A stretch of 54,870 nt of DNA from Corallococcus interemptor. GTDB taxonomy: Bacteria > Myxococcota > Myxococcia > Myxococcales > Myxococcaceae. Of this stretch, positions 45,001-54,600 are shown in pieces; within the stretch, counting starts at the first letter, position 1; each line of letters starts with the position of its first letter. The stretch spans positions 1 to 54,870 of the forward strand of contig NZ_RAWM01000051.1 in assembly GCF_003668875.1 (NCBI RefSeq). Direction: 5' to 3'. The notes under the pieces are model-generated. The model saw only the letters and a list, made by a program, of their open reading frames with translations. It searched no databases and was not told the origin of the DNA. A program made the position numbers and the translations under genes.

Positions 45001-48000
45001 GTGACTCCGACGGAGACAGCGGTCGCCGAGGTCTGGGCCGCGCTCCTGGGCCGCACGCGCGTGGGCACGCAGGACTCGTTCTTCGAGCTGGGTGGGCACT
45101 CGCTGCTCGCGACGCAGGTCGCGTCCCGGCTGCGGGAGACCTTCCAGGTGGACCTGTCCGTGCGGACCCTGTTCGAGGCGCCCACGGTCACCAGCCTCGC
45201 CGCGCGCATCGATGCACTGCGGCTGGGGAGCAACCGGATCCAGTCGCTTCCACTGGTGCCCGGGCCAAGGGACGGATGGCTGCCGCAGTCGTTCGCGCAG
45301 CAGCGGCTGTGGTTCATCTCGCAGCTGGACACGCTGGGGTACTCGTACAACGTGCCCCTGGTCACCCGGCTGCGGGGCGCGCTGGACGCGGACGCACTGG
45401 AGCAGAGCCTCGCGGAGATCATCCGTCGCCACGACGTCCTGCGCACCACGTTCGACGAAGTGGACGGACAGCCGGTGCAGCGCATCGGGCCCGCCTGGGA
45501 CTTCACGCTGGCGAGGACGGACGTGGAGGCCGCGAAGCTCCCGGAGCAACTGGCCACGGAGGCGCGGCGTCCGTTCGACCTGCGGCGCGGTCCCCTGATG
45601 CGGGGCCTGCTCCTGCGCGTCGCCAATGACGACCATGTGTTGATGCTCGTCATCCACCACATCGTCTTCGACGGGTGGTCCGTCGACGTGCTCCAGCGCG
45701 AGCTGAACGCGCTCTACCCCACGCGGGGACAGAGCACGCTGCCGCCCCTGTCCCTCCAGTACGTGGACCATGCGCGATGGCAGCGTGAGTCCTTCCAGGG
45801 AGAGGAGTTGGAGGACCAGCTCGCGTGGTGGCGGGAGGCGCTGGCGGGAGCACCGCCCGTGCTGGACCTGCCCACCGACAAGCCTCGTCCGCCCGTGCAG
45901 ACCTTCCAGGGCGCGAACTTCGAGGTGCTGCTGCCCCAGTCCCTCCACGGCGCGCTCCAGCTGCTGGGACAGCGCGAAGGCGCCACGTTGTTCATGACGC
46001 TGCTGGCGGGGTTCCAGGCCCTGCTCGCGCGCTACAGCGGACAGGAGGACGTCGTCGTGGGTTCGCCCATCTCCGGCCGCAACCGGCGCGAGGTGGAAGG
46101 GCTCATCGGCATCTTCGTCAACACGCTCGTCCTGCGCGCGGACGTCTCCGGTTCGCGTTCCTTCCGGCAGCTGCTGCGCGGCGTGCGCGAGAGCTGCCTG
46201 GGGGCGTTCGCGCATCAGGACCTGCCGTTCGAACAACTCGTGGACGCGCTCAAGCCGCCGCGTGACCTGAGCCGCACGCCCCTGGTGCAGACGATGTTCG
46301 TCCTGCAGCGGGCCGCGACGCCGCTGTCGCTGCCCGGGCTCGCGGTGGAGGACTTCCCGTTCCAGTCGGGCGTCTCCCGCTTCGACCTCATGCTGTTCAT
46401 GCGGCAGACGCCGCACGGGCTCGTCGCCTACTGGGAATACAACACCGCCCTCTTCGAGGAGGCGACCGTGGCCCGGATGGCCGGGCATTACGTGCGGCTG
46501 CTCGAAGGCGTCACCGCGAATCCCGAGCTGCCGCTGGCGGACCTGTCGCTCCTGTCGCGAGAGGAGCGGGAGCAACTGCTGGTCGCATGGAACCACCGTG
46601 AGGAACGGCTCCCTGCTCCGGGGCTCATCCATCAATGGGTGGAGGCCCAGGTCGCGAGGACACCGGAAGCGGTCGCAGTCACGAACGAAGCGGAGTCACT
46701 GACGTACGCGCAGCTGGATGCACGCGCCAACCAGCTCGCGCACCACCTCATCGCCCTGGGTGCCACGCCGGGAAGCTCCGTCGGGCTGTGCCTGGAGCGC
46801 TCCAGCCTGGACATGCCCGTCGCTGTTCTCGCCACGCTCAAGGCCGGGGCCGCCTACGTCCCGCTGGATCCGAACTACCCGGCGGAACGCTTGGCCCTGA
46901 TGGTGGAGGACACACGTGCGCCCGTGGTCCTCGCGCACGAGGGCTTCGTGCACGCCCTCCCGACAGACACCTCCACGCGCATCGTGACGATGGAGGCAGC
47001 CTCGCGGGCATCGCGTCCCACCACGTCGCCCAACGTGAAGCTGTCGCCCGGAGCCGTCTGCTACGTCGTCTTCACCTCGGGCAGCACGGGCCGGCCCAAG
47101 GGCATCGCCATGTCCCATCGGGGCATCGGCAACATGCTCGCGTGGCAGACCCGCCGCGCCGTGCGCGCGCAGGCCACCACGCTCCAGTTCGCGTCCCTCA
47201 ACTTCGATGTCTCCTTCCAGGAGATCTTCGGCACCTGGTGTATCGGAGGCCGGCTGCTGCTCAGTGCCGCCGAGCTGCGCCGCGACCCGCCAGCCCTACT
47301 TCGCTTCCTCATCCAGCACCGCGTGGAGCGCCTTTTCCTGCCCTTCGTCGCGCTCCAGTCCCTGAGCGAAGCGGCGCGCACGGCGACGGAGCTGCCACCC
47401 CTCAACGAAGTCATCACGGCGGGCGAACAGCTCCAGGTGACACCGGCCCTCGTATCCCTCTTCGAGCGGCTGCCCGGCTGCGTCCTCGAAAACCAGTACG
47501 GCCCTTCGGAAACCCATGCGGTCTCCGCGTGGCGCGCATCCGGCGCACCCAGCACCTGGCCCGCGCTGCCTCCCGTGGGAACGCCGCTGCCGTCGGTCCA
47601 GGTCTACGTGCTGGATCCGAAGCACCAGCCCTGCCCCGTTGGCGTTCGGGGCGAGCTGTACGTCGGCGGTGATGGGCTCGCGCACGGCTACCACGGCCGG
47701 CCGGACCTCACCGCGGAGAGCTTCGTCCCCTCCCCCTTCGGCCCCAAGCCGGGCGCCCGGCTCTACCGAACGGGAGACAAGGCCCGCTGGCTCGCTGACG
47801 GACAACTGGAGTTCCTGGGCCGCCTGGACGGACAGGTGAAGCTGCGCGGCTTCCGAGTCGAACTGGGCGAAGTGGAGTCCGCCCTGAGAGCCCTGCCCGA
47901 CGTGCGTGACGTCGTCGTGGTGGTCCGCGAGGACACGCCGGGCCACAAGCAGCTGGTGGCCTACGTGGTCCAACCGGAAGCAGCCTTCTCACCGGAGGCG

Positions 48001-51000
48001 CTGCGACAGGCACTGGCGCGAAAGCTCCCGGAGCACATGGTGCCCTCCGCCCTGGTGCGAATGGACGCACTGCCCCTGGGGCCGAGCGGCAAGGTCAACC
48101 GCCACGGTCTGCCCGCGCCCACGGAGGAAGCAACGGACGACACCGGGTTCCTGGCCCCCATGACGGCGGTGGAGAAGGTGATCGCCGACATCTGGGCCTC
48201 GCTGCTCGTGGTGCCTCGCGTGGGCCTCCAGGACCACTTCTTCGAACTGGGCGGGCACTCGCTGCTCGCGACGCAGGTGGCCTCGCGGCTGCGGGAATCC
48301 CTCCAGATGGAGCTGCCGGTGCGGGTGCTCTTTGAAGCCCCGACGCTCGCGGAGCTGGCCACACGCATCGAAGCCCTGCGCCAGGAAGCCCATCCCCTCC
48401 AGGCTCCGCCCCTGGTGCGCACGGAGGCCGGAGACTTCGCGCCGCAGTCCTTCCCACAGCAGCGGCTGTGGTTCATCGACGCGCTCGCGCCGGGCGGGTT
48501 CGCCTTCAACGTCCCGCTGTTCATCCGGTGCAAGGGGCCGCTCGACGTGGCCGCGCTGGAGCGGTCGCTCGCGGCGCTCATCGAGCGTCACGAGTCCCTG
48601 CGCACGGTGTTCGCGGAAGAGCACGGCCAGCCCGTGCAGCGCGTCCTGCCCTCGGTCCCCTTCGCGCTCGCCTTCGAGCGGCTGGAGGACGTGCCGCCCC
48701 ACGAGCGCGACACCGTCCTGCGCCAGCGCGCGGAAGAGCGGATGCGCCACGTCTTCGATCTGCGCACGGGCCCGCTGCTGACCGCGACGCTGCTGCGGCT
48801 GGACGCGGAGGACCACGCGCTCTTCCTGCTCATGCATCACATCATCACGGACGGCTGGTCCACGGAGGTGATGGGACGCGAGCTGGGCATCCTCTACGAC
48901 GCCTTCACGCGCGAACAGACACCGCGTCTGCCCCCGCTGCCCATCCGGTACACGGATTGCGCCCGCTGGCAGCGCGCGACGTTGCAGGGCGAAGCGCTCG
49001 AGACGCAGCTCACCTGGTGGAAGCGGCACCTGGAGGGTGCGCCCCACGCGCTGGAGCTGCCCACCGACCGGCCCCGGCCACCCGTGCAGGCCCAGGCCGG
49101 CGCGGCCCACTTCGTGCGGCTCCCCGCCGCCGTGGATGCCGCCGTGAAGGAGCTGTGTCACCAGCAGGGCGTCACGGCCTTCATGGCGCTGCTCGCGGGC
49201 TTCCAGGCGCTGCTGTCGCGCTACAGCGGCCAGGACGACCTCGTCGTCGGCTCGCCCATCTCCGGACGCAACCAGCGCGAGGTGGAAGGGCTCATCGGCT
49301 TCTTCGTCAACGCCCTGCCCCTGCGCGTGAAGGTCTCCGGCGCGGAGTCCTTCCAGAGCCTCCTGACCCGGGTGCGCGAGACGTGCCTGGGCGCGTACGC
49401 GCACCAGGAGGTGCCCTTCGAACAACTGGTGGACGCGCTCCAGACACCGCGAGACCTGAGCCGCACGCCGGTGTTCCAGACCGTGTTCGCCCTCTTCAAG
49501 GACTTCCCCGGCATCCCCCTGCGAGGGCTGGAGACAGCGCCGGTGTCCTTCGATCCCGGGCTCGCGAAGCACGACCTCACCCTCTTCATGCGCGAGTCCG
49601 CCACCGGCATGGTGACGCACTGGGAATACAACACCGCCCTCTTCGACGCGGCGACGGTGGAGCGCATGGCCGGGCACTACATCCGCCTGCTGGAGCAGGT
49701 GACGCGAAACCCGGAGCGCCCGCTCGCGTCGCTGTCGCTGCTGACGGAGGCGGAGCGGCAGCAACTGCTCGTCGCGTGGAACGACACCGCGCTCGACGTA
49801 CCGGTGGACCTTCGCGTGCCCGCGCGCATCACGGAGCAGGCGCGGCGGAGGCCGGACGCGCTCGCGCTGGTGAGCGACGGGCAACGGCTGACGTTCGGGG
49901 AGCTGGAGGCCCAATCGAACCGGCTGGCGTACCTGCTGCGCGCTCAAGGCGTGGGACCGGAGACAGTGGTCGCCCTGGGAATGGACCGCACGCCCGGCTA
50001 CGTGTGGGGCGCGCTGGGCATCCTCAAGGCGGGCGGGGCCTACCTGCCCATGGACCTGACGTGGCCGGAGGCCTGGTGGCGGCATGTGCTGACGGACAGC
50101 GGCGCGCGCATCGTCGTCACCCGTCAGGCCTTCGCCTCGCGGTTCGACGATTGCGGCGTGCGCGTGCTCTGCCTGGACGCGGAGCCCACGCTGGAGTCGC
50201 AACCCACCACCGCGCCCGAAGTAACGCTGCACGCGGAGGCGATGGCCTACGTCATCTACACGTCGGGCAGCACAGGCAAGCCCAAGGGCGTCTCGGTGAC
50301 GCACGGCACGTTGGCGAACCTCGTCGTGGGGCTCGGCACGGCAGCGGAGATGGGCGCGGGAGACAAGGCCACGCTGCTGACGGGGCTCGCGTTCGACGCG
50401 ACCGTCTTCGAGACCTGGCCCGCGCTGTCGCATGGCGCCAGCCTGCATCTGCCCTCGGATGAGGTGCGTGCGGAGCCCGCGCGGCTGGTGCGGTGGCTCG
50501 CGGCGGAGGGCATCACGCTCACCACGCTGCCCACGCCCATGGCGGAGGCGGCGCTGGAGCAGCCGTGGCCTACCGGCATGGCGCTGCGCCGGGTGCACGT
50601 GGCCGGCGACGTGCTGCACCGCCGCCCGGGGCCTGGTGTCCCGGGACAGTGGCTCAACTGCTACGGCCCCACGGAGAACACCGTCATCGCGACCTCCGGC
50701 GTCGTGAAGCCCGAAGCCTCCGAGGGCCAGCTGCCGCCCATCGGAAGCCCGGAGCCGAACGTGCGCGTATACGTGCTGGATGGCACGGGACAGCCCGTGC
50801 CGGTGGGCCTGTGGGGCGAGCTGTTCCTGGGAGGCGCCCAGGTGGCGCGCGGCTATCTGGGACAGCCCGCGCTCACGGCGGAGCGCTTCGGACCGGATCC
50901 GTTCTCCCGCGAGCCCGGCGCGCGCCTGTACCGCACGGGTGACGTGGTGCGGTGGCTGGCGGACGGAACGCTGGAGTTCCGGGGCCGCGCGGATTCGCAG

Positions 51001-51648
51001 GTGAAGCTGCGAGGCTTCCGCATCGAACTGGGCGAGGTGGAAGCCGCGCTGCTCGCGCAGGCTCCGGTGAAGGAAGCCGTGGCGCAGGTGCGCGAGGACG
51101 TGCCGGGCCAGCGGCGGTTGGTCGCGTACGTGGTGCTCCGCGAAGGGGCCGCGTTCACGGTGGACGAACTTCGGTCGTCGCTGCGCAGGTCGCTCGCGGA
51201 GCACGCGGTGCCGTCCGCGTTCGTGGTGCTGGAGCGGCTGCCTCTCACCGCGAACGGCAAGCTGGACCGCAAGGCCCTGCCCGCACCGGACGTGCATCGC
51301 CCCGAGCTGAGCGAGGACTACCGCGTCCCCGAGGCGGGCCTGGAGCAGACGCTGGCCGCGCTCTGGGCCAGCGTGCTGGGGCTGGAGCGCGTGGGCGCGA
51401 GCGACAACTTCTTCGACCTGGGTGGCAACTCGCTGCTGCTCCAGTCCGTGCACGCGAAGCTGGAGGCGCTGGTGGGCCGCAAGGTCCCGCTGGTGACGCT
51501 CTTCCAGTACCCCACGGTGCGAGCGCTCGCCGGACACCTGTCACCGCCGAAGGACACGCCACCGGTGGCCACGCCCGCACCCGCGCAGGACGCGGGCGCG
51601 CAGCGGCGGGACAACCTGCGGCGAATGGCCCAGCGGCGGGGACGCTGA
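42007..51648 (+). CDS. Three-module NRPS (C-A-T, C-A-T, C-A-T) without thioesterase
   Basis: ATG 42007 gives 3213 residues. An in-frame Arg/Gly-rich extension upstream to 41749 overlaps the carrier gene and is rejected. Condensation His pairs are at 168-169 (HHICCDG), 1217-1218 (HHIVFDG) and 2277-2278 (HHIITDG). Adenylation A3 motifs follow in each module (for example FTSGSTGRPKG near 1688 and YTSGSTGKPKG near 2751). Carrier serines are Ser1032, Ser2085 (both GGHSL) and Ser3142 (GGNSL). By-eye specificity residues are D-A-L-F-L-G-G-T-F (A1, aliphatic-like), D-V-Q-F-I-A-Q-A-V (A2, Pro-like) and D-A-F-T-H-A-C-V-I (A3, no clear match). There is no epimerase, methyltransferase or thioesterase. 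The end is a basic Arg-rich tail, a possible docking element. The chain must pass on, probably to the facing PKS. Confidence 0.93.
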   Translation: MTTEHPGSPSAPAPKSPARSRRRAPPVVPVPRDGLLPLSFGQQRMWFIEQLTPGGISYNVPYFARLTGALDVPALERALAVLVERHEALRTTFAVVDGQPVQRIAPSLSLPLHVESLEALPPSEREQALRHLAEAEARVPFDLGAGPLVRVRLLRLSETEHVLLLMLHHICCDGWSLTVMERELQALYAAFRAGTEPTLPALPVQYADHAVWQRQWLQGEHLQQQVEWWRGELSGAPAALDLPTDRPRPAVQSTRGAVYRHALPPELGKALEALCRKQGVTLFMALLGGMQLLLSRLSGQDDIVIGSPISGRTRQEVEPLIGFFINTLPLRVRGEGSLGFGELLRRVRKTCLDAYAHQEVPFEQLVDALQPERDLSRPPLFQVFFTLQHSAVPALELEGLKTSELDFEPGVSRMDLTVFLRETPEGLVGLWEYSTDLFDAATVARFAEHYSRLLEAAVAEPERPVATLPLLTATERQRLLHHGTGATVPYPRDASLPALFAQQAARTPDAVAVESGGQRLTYAELEARANQLAHHLRGLGVRLGTPVGLCAGRSLEMVVATLAILKAGGAYVPLDPSYPPERLELMARDARISVLLVEPGRESALNGLVARVLVLDPSWRAFAALPVAAPEVHIPADALAYVMYTSGSTGRPKGVGVPHRGVTRLVKGVSYVRFSVEDVVLQLATTSFDAATLELWGALLNGAKLFLYPPVTPSLEELAAILDREHVSVLFLTTAFFEQMALNRPAALARVGQVLTGGDVLSPLAARKLLDAGRAVVNGYGPTENTTFSATYQVKRDLDARRPVPIGRPLENSQALVLDARLEPVPPGVVGDLYVGGDGLAWGYLGKPDLTADRFVPHPFSEVPGARLYRTGDRARWLPSGELAFMGRADTQVKLRGFRIELGEIETALRDLPGVEDAVAEVREYAPGDKRLVAYVTGANVDVNALRPRLAAQLPAPWVPSAFVKLDRLPLTPVGKVDRKALATPVGDALTDDAYVAPVTPTETAVAEVWAALLGRTRVGTQDSFFELGGHSLLATQVASRLRETFQVDLSVRTLFEAPTVTSLAARIDALRLGSNRIQSLPLVPGPRDGWLPQSFAQQRLWFISQLDTLGYSYNVPLVTRLRGALDADALEQSLAEIIRRHDVLRTTFDEVDGQPVQRIGPAWDFTLARTDVEAAKLPEQLATEARRPFDLRRGPLMRGLLLRVANDDHVLMLVIHHIVFDGWSVDVLQRELNALYPTRGQSTLPPLSLQYVDHARWQRESFQGEELEDQLAWWREALAGAPPVLDLPTDKPRPPVQTFQGANFEVLLPQSLHGALQLLGQREGATLFMTLLAGFQALLARYSGQEDVVVGSPISGRNRREVEGLIGIFVNTLVLRADVSGSRSFRQLLRGVRESCLGAFAHQDLPFEQLVDALKPPRDLSRTPLVQTMFVLQRAATPLSLPGLAVEDFPFQSGVSRFDLMLFMRQTPHGLVAYWEYNTALFEEATVARMAGHYVRLLEGVTANPELPLADLSLLSREEREQLLVAWNHREERLPAPGLIHQWVEAQVARTPEAVAVTNEAESLTYAQLDARANQLAHHLIALGATPGSSVGLCLERSSLDMPVAVLATLKAGAAYVPLDPNYPAERLALMVEDTRAPVVLAHEGFVHALPTDTSTRIVTMEAASRASRPTTSPNVKLSPGAVCYVVFTSGSTGRPKGIAMSHRGIGNMLAWQTRRAVRAQATTLQFASLNFDVSFQEIFGTWCIGGRLLLSAAELRRDPPALLRFLIQHRVERLFLPFVALQSLSEAARTATELPPLNEVITAGEQLQVTPALVSLFERLPGCVLENQYGPSETHAVSAWRASGAPSTWPALPPVGTPLPSVQVYVLDPKHQPCPVGVRGELYVGGDGLAHGYHGRPDLTAESFVPSPFGPKPGARLYRTGDKARWLADGQLEFLGRLDGQVKLRGFRVELGEVESALRALPDVRDVVVVVREDTPGHKQLVAYVVQPEAAFSPEALRQALARKLPEHMVPSALVRMDALPLGPSGKVNRHGLPAPTEEATDDTGFLAPMTAVEKVIADIWASLLVVPRVGLQDHFFELGGHSLLATQVASRLRESLQMELPVRVLFEAPTLAELATRIEALRQEAHPLQAPPLVRTEAGDFAPQSFPQQRLWFIDALAPGGFAFNVPLFIRCKGPLDVAALERSLAALIERHESLRTVFAEEHGQPVQRVLPSVPFALAFERLEDVPPHERDTVLRQRAEERMRHVFDLRTGPLLTATLLRLDAEDHALFLLMHHIITDGWSTEVMGRELGILYDAFTREQTPRLPPLPIRYTDCARWQRATLQGEALETQLTWWKRHLEGAPHALELPTDRPRPPVQAQAGAAHFVRLPAAVDAAVKELCHQQGVTAFMALLAGFQALLSRYSGQDDLVVGSPISGRNQREVEGLIGFFVNALPLRVKVSGAESFQSLLTRVRETCLGAYAHQEVPFEQLVDALQTPRDLSRTPVFQTVFALFKDFPGIPLRGLETAPVSFDPGLAKHDLTLFMRESATGMVTHWEYNTALFDAATVERMAGHYIRLLEQVTRNPERPLASLSLLTEAERQQLLVAWNDTALDVPVDLRVPARITEQARRRPDALALVSDGQRLTFGELEAQSNRLAYLLRAQGVGPETVVALGMDRTPGYVWGALGILKAGGAYLPMDLTWPEAWWRHVLTDSGARIVVTRQAFASRFDDCGVRVLCLDAEPTLESQPTTAPEVTLHAEAMAYVIYTSGSTGKPKGVSVTHGTLANLVVGLGTAAEMGAGDKATLLTGLAFDATVFETWPALSHGASLHLPSDEVRAEPARLVRWLAAEGITLTTLPTPMAEAALEQPWPTGMALRRVHVAGDVLHRRPGPGVPGQWLNCYGPTENTVIATSGVVKPEASEGQLPPIGSPEPNVRVYVLDGTGQPVPVGLWGELFLGGAQVARGYLGQPALTAERFGPDPFSREPGARLYRTGDVVRWLADGTLEFRGRADSQVKLRGFRIELGEVEAALLAQAPVKEAVAQVREDVPGQRRLVAYVVLREGAAFTVDELRSSLRRSLAEHAVPSAFVVLERLPLTANGKLDRKALPAPDVHRPELSEDYRVPEAGLEQTLAALWASVLGLERVGASDNFFDLGGNSLLLQSVHAKLEALVGRKVPLVTLFQYPTVRALAGHLSPPKDTPPVATPAPAQDAGAQRRDNLRRMAQRRGR

Positions 51649-51689
51649 GCCTGTCGCTCAGGAGGTCTGGATGAACATGCGGACCTCAC

Positions 51690-54600
51690 TCAGGGAAGGA
51701 AGGCCGCGAGCTTCGCCCCCAGCCCCACGGCATTCTCGCCCAGGAGCATCGACAGGTGATTGCCCGGCACGGTCTCCACCCGGATCACCGCGCCCGAATC
51801 CAGCCACTCCAGCTCCACGTGCTTCGGCAGGTGCTCGATGAGGGTCGCCGCGCGGAAGAACTGGAGGGTGCCGCCCTCGAAGCGGGGCATGGGGTAGTCA
51901 CGAAGCGCGAGCATGTTCGCCTCCCAGACACGCACGTATCGCTTCTGTTGCTCCGGATCCGTGAAGACCTGCTCCTGCGCGAAGCCCACCCCGCCCACCC
52001 GGGCCCGAGCGATGTCCCCGGGGCCCGGCGTGTCGAGCATCGCGCACAGCGGCACCGCGTGGCCTTCCGCCTTCAGCCTGCGGGCCATCTCGTAGACGAC
52101 CGCGCCGCCGAACGAAGCCCCCACCAGCAAGTACGGCCCCGAGGGCTGCAACGCGCGCAGGCCCTCCAGGTAGGCCGTCGCCATCTCGTCGACGGACGTG
52201 TGCAGCGGCCCATCCGGCTCCAGGCCCCGAGCCTCGAAGGCATACGCGGTCCGGCCCGGGTCGATGGCGCCCGCCAGCTCCCGGTAGAACACCGCCTGGC
52301 CTCCGGCCCCGTGCACGAAGAACAGCGGCGGACCGCGAGTGCCCTGCTGAAGCAGCGCGACACCGGGAGGCAGGGCGCGCGACTCCTCCTGTCCGCCCAG
52401 CTTCCGCGCCAGCAACTCCACCGTGGGCGCGGTCAGCATCTCCTTCAGCGCGAGCCGCTTGCCGAAGCGCTCGGAGATCATCGCGAGCAGCCGGAGCGCG
52501 ACCAGCGAGTCGCCGCCCAGCGCGAAGAAGTCATCGTGGATGCCCACGTCGTCCAGGCGGAACAGCGTCTGGAAGCACTCGACCAGGATCTGCTCCGTGG
52601 CGTCGCGAGGGGCCACGCGCTCACTCCGGCGAGGGGCCCGCGCCTTCGGGGGGACGACCGCCTTCGCCCGGGCCGCCATGGCCTCGCGTGAGATGGGGGC
52701 CGGCGCGGCGTCATCCAGGCTGTAGTGCTCGCGGTCGAAGCTGTAGGTCGGCAGGTCCACGCGCCGGCGCCGCTCGCCGTCCCGGATGCGTTCCCAATCC
52801 ACGTCCACGCCCGCGGCCCAGGCTTCGCCCAGGGCGGCCAGGGCGCTTCCAGGTGCATCCCCCTTCGTCGGCAGGGTGGCCAGCACGGGCTGCGTCTTGC
52901 GAACCGGGTGCTGCCTCGCGAGCGCGGTGAGCGTCGTGCCCGGTCCCACTTCAATCAGTGCGCGGTCTCCGGACTCCAGCAGGCAGGCCAGTGCGTCGGA
53001 GAAGCGGACCGTGTGCCGCAGGTGCCGGACCCAGTAGTCCGGAGACGTCGCCTCGCGCTCCTGGAGCCACCGGCCGGTGAGGCTGGACACGACGGGCAGC
53101 GAAGGCGCGCGGAGCTTCACCCGGGCCACCTCCCGAGCGAAGCCCTCCAGGTACGGCTCCAGCATTGCCGAGTGCGCGGCGCGCGCGTAGCGCACCCGCT
53201 TGTGCTCGATGCCCCGGGCCGTCAGCGCCTGCTCCGCGGCCTCCAGCTCCTGCACAGGCCCGGAGAGGACACAGGTCTCCGGTCCGTTGATGGCCGCCAC
53301 CGACACAGCCGCGCCCACGAACTCCGAGACCTGCTCCACGGGCGCGAGCACGGACACCATGCCGCCCGGAGGCATCGCCTCCATCAACCGCCCGCGAGCA
53401 ACGACGAGCCCCAGCGCCTCCTCCAGTGTGAACACGCCCGCGAGGCACGCGGCCACGTATTCGCCAAGCGAGTGCCCCAGCAGCGCCTCCGGCTTCACGC
53501 CCCACGACAGCCACAGCTGCGCGAGCGCCCAGTCACAGACGAACAACGCGGGCTGGGACCACAGCGGCCGGTCCAGCTCACGGGCCGCCGCATCGAAGCG
53601 CTCGGGTCCCGCGAAGAGGATGTCGCGGAGGTCGGCGCCCAGGGGACCGCGAAGCCACTCCGCGCACGTATCAATGGCCGCGCGGAACGCGGGCTCACGA
53701 AGGAACGCCTCGCCCATGTTCACCCGCTGCGCACCGCCGCCCGGGAACAGGAAGGCCACCCCACGGGCTTCGCCCTCGTCGAACACGGCACCGGGCTTTC
53801 CCGTCAGGAGCGCCGCCGCGTCCTCTCCCTGACGGACCACGACGAAGCGGCGCCAAGGGAAGCGAGCCCGTCCCACCTGCAACGTATGCGCGACGTCCGC
53901 GAGCCCGGCGCCCGAAGCCCCCTGGACACGCTCCGCGAGCGCCGAGGTCATCCGCTCCAGCGCCCCCTCCGTCTTCGCGGACAAGAGCAGCACCTCTTCC
54001 CCACGCCGGGGCGCATCCGTCTCCGGAAGGGCCGGAGCCTCCTGCAACACCACGTGCGCGTTCGTGCCTCCAATCCCCAGCGCCGTCACTCCCGCACGCA
54101 GCGGCAGCGGCCCCTCCCATGCACGCGCGCTCGCCACCACCTGGAAGGGACTGCCCTCCAGCTCCAGCATCGGATGCGGCTTCGTGAAGTTCAGCGTCGG
54201 AGGCAGCGTCCGGTGCTCCATCGCCAGCACCGTCTTGATGACCCCCGCCACCCCCGCCGCCGCGTCCAGGTGCCCGAAGTTGCTCTTCACCGCCCCCAGG
54301 CCACACGCCCCCGGCGAAACGCCCTCGAACACCTGCTTGAGCGCCGCGACCTCGATCGGATCCCCCAACGCCGTCGCCGTCCCATGCGCTTCCACATAGG
54401 ACACCTCCGACGGAGACACGCCCGCCACCGACAGCGCCTCGCGGATCACCGCCGACTGCCCCTGCACCGAAGGCGCCGCGAACCCCGTCTTCGCGCCCCC
54501 GTCGTTGTTCAGCGCCGTGCCCAGCACGACGGCGCGGATGGTGTCCCGGTCCGCCACCGCGTCCGCCAGCCGCTTGAGCACCAGCATCCCCACGCCATTG

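Noticed and set aside
47989-51537. Long antisense open frame of about 1180 codons within the NRPS
   Set aside because: It is a GC-rich shadow of the coding strand, rich in Arg, His and Gln, with no domain and no ribosome site.
42007-51648. Repeated DNA within the NRPS as a repeat element
   Set aside because: The similarity is that of homologous C, A and T domains, not a mobile or tandem repeat.
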